Positions 56,470 through 64,000 of a stretch of DNA of 64,000 bases are shown piece after piece. Both the position numbers and the translations under genes were made by a program. Numbering within the stretch: the first letter of the stretch is position 1; the number at the start of each line of letters is the position of its first letter. Source of the DNA: a virus. The DNA lies in IMG/VR virus record IMGVR_UViG_3300048930_000528, positions 1-64,000 of that record; one strand, 5' to 3'. The notes beneath the pieces are model-generated. The model ran no database searches. It was not told the origin of the DNA and saw nothing but the letters and a program-made list of their open reading frames with translations.

Positions 56470-56580
56470 CCAACGAAAAAGGTGAGCCGCGCTCGCCGAA
56501 GAAAGGACAATGACATGAGCGGAGAAAAGACATCCGAAGACGTGACGGCTGCGAGCGTTGGCTCTACCGACGGGTTCGGC
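56470..56580 (+). repeat. attC-like site F
   Basis: AAC (56472) near the stop; GAGCC..CGCTCGC (56484-56496) pairs with GCGAGCG..GGCTC (56551-56564); ends GTTCGGC at 56574. The start of the next gene lies in its loop. Confidence 0.75.
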
Positions 56581-56838
56581 GATGGCTGCGACCACTGTGA
56601 CACCTTCGGAGGGCAGAAGACCTACGCGAACCAAGCGTGCCTGCCGCTCAACGGTCGCGTCGTGTGCGTGGACTGGTGCATCCATCAAATCGTGGCGGCG
56701 CTCAACGCCGGCGGCGTGCGCACGACTGCGTGCTGCTGCGGTCATGGGCGAATGCCGGGCCGCATCGACCTTGAGGACGGCCGCATACTCACGATCTCTT
56801 CGCCGAACAAGGCGGATATGCCGACGTGCAGCAAATAA
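56515..56838 (+). CDS. Cysteine-rich cassette protein
   Basis: 107 aa from ATG 56515. CDHCDTFGG and RVVCVDWCIHQIVAALNAGG, then TACCCGHG, give eight or more cysteines, metal-binding. Recurring in phages and mobile DNA. A possible degenerate site (AAC 56843, GTT 56864) follows. Confidence 0.55.
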   Translation: MSGEKTSEDVTAASVGSTDGFGDGCDHCDTFGGQKTYANQACLPLNGRVVCVDWCIHQIVAALNAGGVRTTACCCGHGRMPGRIDLEDGRILTISSPNKADMPTCSK

Positions 56839-56847
56839 GCGGAACTC

Positions 56848-57210
56848 ATGCAGGCCTTACTTCGTTACCCCAAACGTCAGCGCAGCGCCAAAGCCAGGGA
56901 GTGGGGTGCTCGTGGCAATGCGTCCCAAGCCGTCGCCAGGCTCACGCGAGACCTGCCATGGGAGACCATCGTAGCTCGCGCACGCGACGACGAACGCGGA
57001 AAGCTGACTCGCCATGGATGCACCTACTTCGGCGACGGCCGCATTGTGCATTGGGAAATTCGCCGATCCATCGCCGGCCGCCACAACCAGTTCGATGTGA
57101 TTGCCGACGGCATTCTCGTCCGAACCTATGGCCAGCGTCGTCTTCAGTCGTGGCTTAGGATGGTGCCACCTATCAAAGCCCCATCGCCTGCAGCGCAGCG
57201 CGCCGCCTGA
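56848..57210 (+). CDS. Last plus-strand gene, unknown
   Basis: 120 aa (MQALLRYPKRQRSAKAREWG ... GCTYFGDGRIVHWEIRRSIA). Basic start, Trp-rich middle. Overlaps the convergent giant gene by 38 bp. Unknown. Confidence 0.5.
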   Translation: MQALLRYPKRQRSAKAREWGARGNASQAVARLTRDLPWETIVARARDDERGKLTRHGCTYFGDGRIVHWEIRRSIAGRHNQFDVIADGILVRTYGQRRLQSWLRMVPPIKAPSPAAQRAA

Positions 57211-60200
57211 CGTCTTCGAGGTTGGGCACGCGTGAAGCCCGCGGGCGCATGGCCGATCCCATCCGGCGAGCGATGGCCTCCTGCAAATCGCTCGGCGCGA
57301 TCATGTCCGTGTAGCGGTCGAAGAGACTCAGCGCCTCGTTGACGGCCATGCGCCCGTCTTCACCTAAGGCTGACATCAGCCGCCCCATCTCAGCCTCGCT
57401 TGGCTTGGTGCGGAACGTGGTCGTCAGTGGGTTGCGCGACTTCCAGTTGGTAAGGACGTACGACTCTGGCGACTCTTCGCCGCGTGCACGCGCGGCCGAG
57501 ACCGCGTTCCGGTACGCCTCAAGGAATCCGATCCTGTCATTCGACAGGGCCTTCAGTTGCATCTGGCGAATCCAGACCGACACTGGCGTTGGTGAACTGC
57601 GGCCGGCGCCCATGCGAAGTTCAAGCCCCGCCTCGCGTCCGGCGGCGCGCAGGTAGTTGTTGACGTTGATCCGGTTCGTGACCTGCGCCTCGGAGTTTGA
57701 GAGGCCAAAGGCGTTATTTAAGATCTGCGTTGCCTGAATTTGCCCGCCAAATCCAAAGGCATTAAGCGCCGGCCGGATGGTGGACGCATAGGTCACAGCG
57801 CCCTCGGTGTGGATCAGGTCGCGCACGATGTCGCGCATGTTGGCAAACTGGGAGAAGATCAGAATGCGCGAGTTTAGGTCGAAGTCGCGCTGGCCTGCCT
57901 GCGGATCGACGATGTTGAATACCGACGACACGGCATCGCCCGCTAGGCCGAACGTGCCGGCACGAGCAGCGCGCTCGAGGATTGCCAGTGCGCCTACCCG
58001 GTCGCCCTGCAAGGACTCAGCCGCAGCATTCGCTACACCAACCACTGGTACCATGTCGATCGGGCGCAGCTTCCGCAGATTAGGCTCCTTGGCCAGCAAC
58101 TCGCGGTCGTACGCGTCCATGAGTAGGGAGTATGCGAGGCCAGCAGGCAGAGACCAAAGTGCCATGATGCCGATGCCCTTAACAATGGACGCCACTTGGA
58201 ATCGGCCGTCCGTCGTCTTGAGCGCCTCGTTGATCTGGTTCACTTTGGAGATTGGCCAGCCGAGAAGCAGGCCGCCGAATCGCCACACCGGATTATTGAA
58301 CCACTCCACCGGGCGGGTGTTGATCGACGACTCCAGCGACACCTCGTTGACGGCCATCATTGCAACGCCAAGTGCTTGGTCCCGGGTGAGAAGCGTTTCG
58401 CCCTTTGCCGCGCGCCGCATGGCGCCGCGCACGACGTCCTCAAGGTTGCCGATCTGGTACTCGCCAAGCCTGTCTCGGTAAAACCGGAACGCACCTTCAT
58501 CAGAGAAGTATGCACCTCCCTTCATGCCCAGCATATCCGGCGTAAACCGGAACGCGGGGTCCGCCTCTGCGTTGGGATTGCGGCGGAAGTAATCGATCCC
58601 GCGGGCAACCATCTGGTCGAAGACCTGCACGTTGGCCGTGGCGATCGAGGTGATACTCTTTTCGGACAGGTAGCGGAAGGGTGCCCACAATGCGTTGAAC
58701 ACACCAAACCTACCAGTGGGCTTCGGCAGCGATTCAAGCGCCTTGCTTAGTGCTGGAACATTCTTGACCACCGGAGCCCTTGATAACGCAGACAGGTCTA
58801 GGCCGCCGCGCATCGCTTGGTTTACACCTCGGACAATCTGGACTACACGGTTTGATCCGCCTTCCTGGAAGCTGGCATTCCTACCAATGTCAGCCATGCG
58901 CTGCCCCATCTGGAGGCTGCTGGTTGCGCGCCCCTCAAATGCTTCGCCGATCCATATCTGGTAGTCCGAAGCCTGGAGGAAATTAAGGCCGAAGTTGTCG
59001 AGTGCGCTTCCGAGAACCTCAGTCCCGAACGTCTTCCACGCCTTGCCCGTAACCACAAGCCCGGTGGGACCAAGGCCCTTGTATGCCAGCGGGAAATCGA
59101 ACAGCGACATCAAGTTCCACAGACCCGACTTTGGCTGGTTGAGAACCATCATCACGTTGAGTTGGGCAAGCTCAAGCGCCCAGCGTGCATCCCCCACGGC
59201 GCCAGTCGTGTTACCGTAGGAGAAGTACTCGTTCATCTGGTTCTCCCAGCGCTCGACGTTTGCCATGTCCTTTGCCGCGCGCTCAAGGTCGTCGAAGTTC
59301 CATCCGCGGTCAGTGGCCGCGCGTCGCTTCACGGAGGCTGGCCCCGGTGGCAGCTGCTGGTAGAGGCGATACCGGCCGGCGAGATCCGCACGAAGGTCAG
59401 TCAGGTCTTGCTGCACGCCTGAACCGTCACGCCCGAACGCAGCATGAAACGCAATCTCGGCGAGGAAGTTCTGTGCCGACTTGGCCTCGAACACTTCGTA
59501 CTGTAACCACTCAGGCGGAATGAGATCGTTGGTTCGACCATCCATCAGCCGGTGCTGCTTCGACGTGCGCCCGCCATTCAGGTTTGGCGCCTTGTCCACC
59601 TTGGCGACCAGCTTGGAGCCCATCTTGTAGAGCCCGGCAAATCGCTTGAGCATAGCCGCTCGGTACGCCGGAAGGTCGGCGTCGGTGTCGAGCTCGTTCG
59701 TTCGCGCGAAGAGGTTGTCGATCCACGCCGCGACGTCGCCACCAGATTCTTCCCATGCCTCAAGCGCAATCTCCTGCGGAACGTAGGCCCGCTCGCCGGG
59801 CGTGTTCGACGCGCCCATGAATACCGACCGCCCAGGCTTGCGGACGAATGGAGCAACGAAGTCACGCACTATCTCCGGCGTGAAGTAGGTCCCAATCGCT
59901 TCCGCAAAGGCCGCATCTTCGTAGGCCTCCTCGGCAAACAAGTCATCCTTCCAGCCTGCCTTGGCCATGGTGTCGGTGACAGCCTCGATCGCAGAGGCAC
60001 GCAGGCGCCGCGGCATGGTGAGCCAGCCGTACTTGATCGCATGGCGGAGCATGTTCTGGTCCGAGGTGAGCGGGTCCTTGATACGCGGGTCTTCCACGTA
60101 CACGCCGTGCTTCTCTGCGACCGCCTTCATGTGCTCGGACATCTCTTTGCTTGCGCGAAGGAAGGCGATGAACCGCTCGCCAAAGTTGTCAGCCACCTTC

Positions 60201-63200
60201 TGGCCGGCGGGGATGCGTGCCTTGGCGGAGCGCACGGCATCACGCAGCGCGGCACCTTCGTCGCGCCCAGGCTCGGACTCGATCTTGAACACGACCTGAT
60301 CGTAAACCTGTGTGAAGAAGTCGCGGTAGTAGGCGAAGCCTGCCGCATCGGAGGCGTCCTGCATGGCCTTGGTCCACACACGCGCGCGCCGCTCAACGCC
60401 GTCCTGCTCTGTCTTTGTGATGATCTGCCACCGGGTCAGGCGGCTGCGAATGCGTTGGCCTGCCGGCGTACCCGTTGAAGCGAAGTTCTTTCCAAGCGGA
60501 GAGAGGAGCTTGTCCACCAGCCACCGGCTTGCGGCGTGGTACTTCTTCTCGAAGTCCACCTTTCCAAGCTCCGTCGTAACTCGGTCGATCTCGTTGTAGA
60601 GTCGGCTGCGCGGCTGCCCGGAGTTGGCCTCAAGCCACAGCTGATTCATGCGCACGTCCTCGCGCACTTGCTGCGCTTGGTCGCCAAAGTCTTCACCTAC
60701 CATGCGGAGCGTGCGGGTGATTGCGTACCAAGTGCCGTCCGGCTTCTGGCGCATAGTTTGGTACTGCGCTCCGTTGCCAACCTCGAATCGGGAGAACGCA
60801 CCGACCGCGCCTTCCAGTCGCTTCGCCTCGTCCTCAAGACGGCGGGCAACTTCTTCAAGCATGAGCGCCTTCTGCTCACGCTTGGTCACGGTCTGGCGGC
60901 GGTTGCGCAGCTGGCGGCGGACGGACAGGTACTCGCGCTTGAGCCTTTCCTCCAGCCGGGCGGCCGGACCCTGCTCCTTCTGCACCTCAATCATGGCGTC
61001 AATCGTGGCGTCGTCGGCAGTGCGGATGGCTTCGAGCTCGGCGCGGATCGCGAGGTAGCGCGTCGTGTCCTGCATCGCGCGGAGCTGGATCATGTCCATC
61101 TCCTTCGCGCTCGATTTGGCGAGCGAGGTCAACGCGACCAGCATCGGCCGGTTGCGCACGAGGGCCTCAAGGCGGGCGTCCTTCGGTGCGTTGTCGCGCA
61201 CGGCCTGCATGATCTCGGACTGAGTCATCTTTGCCAAGGGCAGGTCGAGTGCCGCAATGGCCGAGAGCTTGTCGAACAGGCTGACTTGTCCGTCTGCATC
61301 CAGTGCCTGCTTGAAGACGCGCGTGTACGCATCCGGGATCGGGTCGCCCTCCGCCAGTCCCTCGGCTTCCTTGATGGCCTGGTACAGCCTGCCGCCGGCA
61401 AACGCCGTGTCCTGGCCTCGGTCAATGTCGCGGGCCAGCGTCTTGATGAGGCTGCGGAACTTGGTGTTCAGTTCGGCATTCATCGCCGAGGCATCACGCA
61501 GCTTCGCCTCAAGCGAGGCCTCGCGCTGGGTCACGCTCAGGATGTCCTCCGCCGCCTTGTCTGCCTGCTCGATTGCCGTGGCTGCGCGCTTGCGTGCAGT
61601 CCCCGCCATGCCGCGCATGATGGAAAGCGCGTCACGCTGCGCACGCTGGTTCATGGCATCCGTCATCTGCTCTCCGCCCACGCGCGCGGTGATGGCGTTC
61701 GGGAACTTGCCGTCGATCCATGCCATGATCTTCGAGGGCATGTCGCCCTTGCCGATCACGGACCAGAATTGTTCGTCCTTGGCCTGCGGCGCCAGCCGCT
61801 GCTTGAGGTCAGCCAGCACCGGGATGATCTCGTTCCACGTGGCCGCCGTCGTTCGGGCAACAGCTGTCTCGCGGTCTAGGTCGATCTCTTGGCCTGGGTT
61901 GGCTGACTGCTTGCTGAAGCGGATGTTCGAGTCCACCGCGCCCACGGTATCGGGCATGTTATCCGGCTGGCGGATCGCCCGGATCAGCGGGTCGAAGTAG
62001 TCAGCCACGGGTGCGCCGCCTACGCGGTCAAACCGCTGCTGGTACTTCGGCATCGGGCGCGGCAAGAGCGAGTCGAACGCATCGATGAAGCGGTAGTCGA
62101 AGTCTCCGCCGAGCATGCGGCGCAGGTTGTTCTCGTACCACGCAAGCGAGATCTGATCGGCGCGGTCCTGGAATCCGAGCGCCCGCACCATAGCCTTCGC
62201 CACGGTCAGGTACATATCCTTGACCGTCCGCCAAATCGCAGCGGCCATGCTTGGAGCCTCGGAACCAAAACCTTCGGCGGCCAACTTCTGTGCCGTGGAT
62301 TCGACGAGCCGCTCCTCGGCGTTGGCGTTGGCGTTGATCGCCGTGGACTGCACCTCGCGCACGGCTGCGTTGATCGCGCGCGTGATCTGCTGCTGGGCCA
62401 CCGGATCGGCCACGGCGTAGAGCGCATGGCCTGCCTCGTGGATCAGAGCCGTCAGGTTGCGCGTGTTGGCGTTCGCCAAGTCCTGCATCACGAGAACGAC
62501 CTGCCCCGTCTTGATGTTGATCGCGGCCGATTCGATGTCGCCCTGAATGAGCTTCACGTTGAAGCCACGGGCCTTGAGGCGATCCAAGATTCGGTCGAAT
62601 GCCTGCTGCTCCTGCGCCTGCGTCGCCGTGCGCTCGGCGCGTGCGGCCTCCATGCGGGTGCGGATCTGGTCGGTGTTGATGCCGGCCAGCACGTCCCGGA
62701 AGATTGATGCGTCTCCGTAGGTCGAGTCGAACGCGCCTTGCACGTAGGCCTGCACCGCCTCAAACGGCACGCCGGCCCGCTCGATCAGGCCGTCAAAGAA
62801 CTCCAGCCACGACTCGGGCAGCGTGTCGTACAGGTTGCGGTCGAAGATTCCGGCGCCATCCACGTCGATCGTCTTGTAGAGACGTGCGGCCAACTTCGGC
62901 GTCAGCTTTGAGAAAAGGTCAGGGAGGGGCGTCTGCTTCTTGGCCTTGGGCTTCGCAGCCTTCTTGGCTGCTGGCTTCTTGGCGAGAGGTGTTGCAGCTG
63001 TTGGCGCAGGTGCCGGAGGCGCAGCGAGGGCAGGCGCCGTGGCGGGAGCGGAGGGCAATGCCTCGGCGGCGGGCGTGGGCGGCGCACTGGCTGGCATGCG
63101 GCCGGCAGCCAGTTCGGCAAAGGCATCCTCCGATCCGTTGGCAGCGGCGTAGGCTTCGGCCAAGACGCGCCGGCCGTCTTCGGGCGAAACGTCATTGTCC

Positions 63201-64000
63201 GCGAACGCTGCTTCGATCCAGCCCTTGGCCGTGCGCGGGAGCGAAGCGACAGCGGCTGCGACGTTGCCTTCGTTCTTGGCGATGCGCTTGAACAGCGCGC
63301 GCACGTTGGCCGGTTCCGCACCGAACTCGACGGCCAGCTTCTGCGCAGGCGTCTGCTCAGGCGGGGCGGTCTGCGCGGCCAGCGCGGCGTTGTTCGCCTC
63401 CGCTGTCTCGATGGCGTCGCGGACCGTGCCGTCCTCGGCGGTAGACGTGCCGGCCACGTACTGATTCTCCCCGCCGGCAGTGCGGACACTCGTGCCTTGC
63501 ATGCGAGGCGTAGCATCACGCGCTGCGTAGTAGGCAGCCCGGTTTGGAAACTCCTGATACGGCCGCCCCGGCTCGCCGTCGAAGCGGATCGTGTCGATGG
63601 GAAATGCGCCCGACTTGAGCACGTCGGAAAGCAAAGCCGGCTGGCTTTCGCCTGGGCGAACAACCTTCCCATCCTTCCTATTGTTCTTCGCCATGCGTAG
63701 AAGGGCAGGCCCGGTCTTTACCTTGCCCGATGTTCCTGCGACCTGCGTACTCTTTGCAGGCAGGAGCCCTGTCTGAACCACCCTGCCGTCGGGCATCTCA
63801 AGCGCCACAGCTACGCGCGTCGTGCTCTTGTTACCCGTGTCGCTGAAGAAGTCGCCCCGCTTGCCACCTGTCCTTAGCTTTGCCAGTGCGTTGATAGCCG
63901 CGTCCCAGTCGAAGTTGCGCAGGGCGGTACGGTCGGCTTCGGTCGCGGTGCCATCTTTAAGCCGGTCTGTGATTCCTACTGCGAGGCTCTCGAAGTCGAT
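57173..64000 (-). CDS. Giant polyvalent ejection-type protein (N-terminus beyond right edge)
   Basis: The frame stays open to the right edge (GTG 63808 is only an internal start), so at least 2275 aa. Visible parts: a region with IDTIRFDGEPGRPYQEFPNR, a Lys/Ala/Pro linker (about 62.9-63.1 kb), a zinc-protease-like HEAGHALYAVAD (near 62.43 kb), long helical stretches with charged coiled coils, and an LPD38-like C-terminus with membrane helices (GIMALWSLPAGLAYSLLMDA). Such proteins are packaged in podoviruses and injected with the DNA. Family names are from memory. Minus strand, so it continues the late operon that leaves the window at its left edge if the genome is circular. Confidence 0.75.
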   Translation of the reverse strand: MDFESLAVGITDRLKDGTATEADRTALRNFDWDAAINALAKLRTGGKRGDFFSDTGNKSTTRVAVALEMPDGRVVQTGLLPAKSTQVAGTSGKVKTGPALLRMAKNNRKDGKVVRPGESQPALLSDVLKSGAFPIDTIRFDGEPGRPYQEFPNRAAYYAARDATPRMQGTSVRTAGGENQYVAGTSTAEDGTVRDAIETAEANNAALAAQTAPPEQTPAQKLAVEFGAEPANVRALFKRIAKNEGNVAAAVASLPRTAKGWIEAAFADNDVSPEDGRRVLAEAYAAANGSEDAFAELAAGRMPASAPPTPAAEALPSAPATAPALAAPPAPAPTAATPLAKKPAAKKAAKPKAKKQTPLPDLFSKLTPKLAARLYKTIDVDGAGIFDRNLYDTLPESWLEFFDGLIERAGVPFEAVQAYVQGAFDSTYGDASIFRDVLAGINTDQIRTRMEAARAERTATQAQEQQAFDRILDRLKARGFNVKLIQGDIESAAINIKTGQVVLVMQDLANANTRNLTALIHEAGHALYAVADPVAQQQITRAINAAVREVQSTAINANANAEERLVESTAQKLAAEGFGSEAPSMAAAIWRTVKDMYLTVAKAMVRALGFQDRADQISLAWYENNLRRMLGGDFDYRFIDAFDSLLPRPMPKYQQRFDRVGGAPVADYFDPLIRAIRQPDNMPDTVGAVDSNIRFSKQSANPGQEIDLDRETAVARTTAATWNEIIPVLADLKQRLAPQAKDEQFWSVIGKGDMPSKIMAWIDGKFPNAITARVGGEQMTDAMNQRAQRDALSIMRGMAGTARKRAATAIEQADKAAEDILSVTQREASLEAKLRDASAMNAELNTKFRSLIKTLARDIDRGQDTAFAGGRLYQAIKEAEGLAEGDPIPDAYTRVFKQALDADGQVSLFDKLSAIAALDLPLAKMTQSEIMQAVRDNAPKDARLEALVRNRPMLVALTSLAKSSAKEMDMIQLRAMQDTTRYLAIRAELEAIRTADDATIDAMIEVQKEQGPAARLEERLKREYLSVRRQLRNRRQTVTKREQKALMLEEVARRLEDEAKRLEGAVGAFSRFEVGNGAQYQTMRQKPDGTWYAITRTLRMVGEDFGDQAQQVREDVRMNQLWLEANSGQPRSRLYNEIDRVTTELGKVDFEKKYHAASRWLVDKLLSPLGKNFASTGTPAGQRIRSRLTRWQIITKTEQDGVERRARVWTKAMQDASDAAGFAYYRDFFTQVYDQVVFKIESEPGRDEGAALRDAVRSAKARIPAGQKVADNFGERFIAFLRASKEMSEHMKAVAEKHGVYVEDPRIKDPLTSDQNMLRHAIKYGWLTMPRRLRASAIEAVTDTMAKAGWKDDLFAEEAYEDAAFAEAIGTYFTPEIVRDFVAPFVRKPGRSVFMGASNTPGERAYVPQEIALEAWEESGGDVAAWIDNLFARTNELDTDADLPAYRAAMLKRFAGLYKMGSKLVAKVDKAPNLNGGRTSKQHRLMDGRTNDLIPPEWLQYEVFEAKSAQNFLAEIAFHAAFGRDGSGVQQDLTDLRADLAGRYRLYQQLPPGPASVKRRAATDRGWNFDDLERAAKDMANVERWENQMNEYFSYGNTTGAVGDARWALELAQLNVMMVLNQPKSGLWNLMSLFDFPLAYKGLGPTGLVVTGKAWKTFGTEVLGSALDNFGLNFLQASDYQIWIGEAFEGRATSSLQMGQRMADIGRNASFQEGGSNRVVQIVRGVNQAMRGGLDLSALSRAPVVKNVPALSKALESLPKPTGRFGVFNALWAPFRYLSEKSITSIATANVQVFDQMVARGIDYFRRNPNAEADPAFRFTPDMLGMKGGAYFSDEGAFRFYRDRLGEYQIGNLEDVVRGAMRRAAKGETLLTRDQALGVAMMAVNEVSLESSINTRPVEWFNNPVWRFGGLLLGWPISKVNQINEALKTTDGRFQVASIVKGIGIMALWSLPAGLAYSLLMDAYDRELLAKEPNLRKLRPIDMVPVVGVANAAAESLQGDRVGALAILERAARAGTFGLAGDAVSSVFNIVDPQAGQRDFDLNSRILIFSQFANMRDIVRDLIHTEGAVTYASTIRPALNAFGFGGQIQATQILNNAFGLSNSEAQVTNRINVNNYLRAAGREAGLELRMGAGRSSPTPVSVWIRQMQLKALSNDRIGFLEAYRNAVSAARARGEESPESYVLTNWKSRNPLTTTFRTKPSEAEMGRLMSALGEDGRMAVNEALSLFDRYTDMIAPSDLQEAIARRMGSAMRPRASRVPNLEDVRRRAALQAMGL

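Noticed and set aside
46475-56580. Sites read as simple Rho-independent terminators
   Set aside because: No T-run follows the palindromes, several contain start codons of the next gene, and the outer AAC...GTT boxes are kept.
56838-56870. An eleventh attC-like site after the last cassette
   Set aside because: AAC and GTT are present but inner pairing is just GGCC-type and there is no GTTCG; could be chance.
1-64000. CRISPR array
   Set aside because: No regularly spaced repeats with spacers were seen; the TGGCAGT repeats are only 7 bp long and 9 bp apart.

Overview
The window is almost entirely phage DNA: a GC-rich, temperate, tailed phage or prophage. The structural set is a large portal, scaffold-like protein, capsid protein, head-tail adaptor, stabilisation-type protein, fibres and spike, plus a giant polyvalent ejection-type protein. 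There is no recognisable tape measure, tail tube or sheath, which suggests podovirus-like morphology. Both edges cut through minus-strand virion genes, so the window looks like most of a circular or circularly permuted genome opened inside the late operon. No virus-encoded DNA or RNA polymerase and no convincing endolysin is visible. The host cannot be proven from this sequence; the style of the integrase and small proteins would fit a Verrucomicrobia/Opitutaceae-like host, but that is a weak inference.

Layout. 1-21.0 kb (minus strand): late operon, transcribed from terminase small subunit and neighbours (20.9-19.3 kb), terminase large subunit, an HTH protein, portal, scaffold, a glycan/methyl-transfer pair, capsid, adaptor, fibres, spike and a lysis cluster, down to a tail gene cut by the left edge. 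21.0-23.4 kb: lysogeny region with a tyrosine integrase, a divergent pair of related ribbon-helix-helix repressor-like genes sharing an operator-like palindrome, and an excisionase-like HTH protein. 23.4-33.3 kb (plus): recombination/replication operon (RecT, PD-(D/E)XK nuclease, RusA resolvase, an intein-split SF2 helicase, DnaB/RepA-like ATPase, MazG-like hydrolase). 33.3-37.0 kb (minus): small accessory genes. 37.0-37.9 kb: about 0.9 kb without protein genes, holding a long AT-rich palindrome, repeated TGGCAGT elements, a boxB-boxA-like antitermination signal and a structured RNA that resembles HEARO/omega-RNA, but with no iscB. 37.9-46.5 kb (plus): many small early genes, a C5 DNA methyltransferase and a clamp-loader-like ATPase. 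46.5-56.8 kb (plus): cassette-like region. 57.2-64 kb (minus): giant polyvalent protein, cut by the right edge.

The most unusual feature is the 46.5-56.8 kb region. Consecutive small genes and DNA methyltransferases are separated by about ten non-identical imperfect palindromes of roughly 55-110 bp. Each begins with AAC at or near the stop codon of one gene and ends with GTT, usually GTTCG, at the start of the next. Inside, paired arms are interrupted by unpaired spacers and single extra bases. That is the architecture of integron attC sites, although the outer box differs from the classical GTTRRRY. A tyrosine recombinase without the integron-integrase insertion sits between two such arrays. 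I propose a phage-borne integron-like cassette platform loaded with DNA-modification genes.

Two helicases in different operons (26.6-29.4 kb and 48.1-52.4 kb) carry related LAGLIDADG inteins at the identical position in their Walker A motifs. Six SAM-dependent methyltransferases, one fused to an SF2/SNF2 helicase in the manner of antirestriction proteins, suggest strong investment in evading host restriction.
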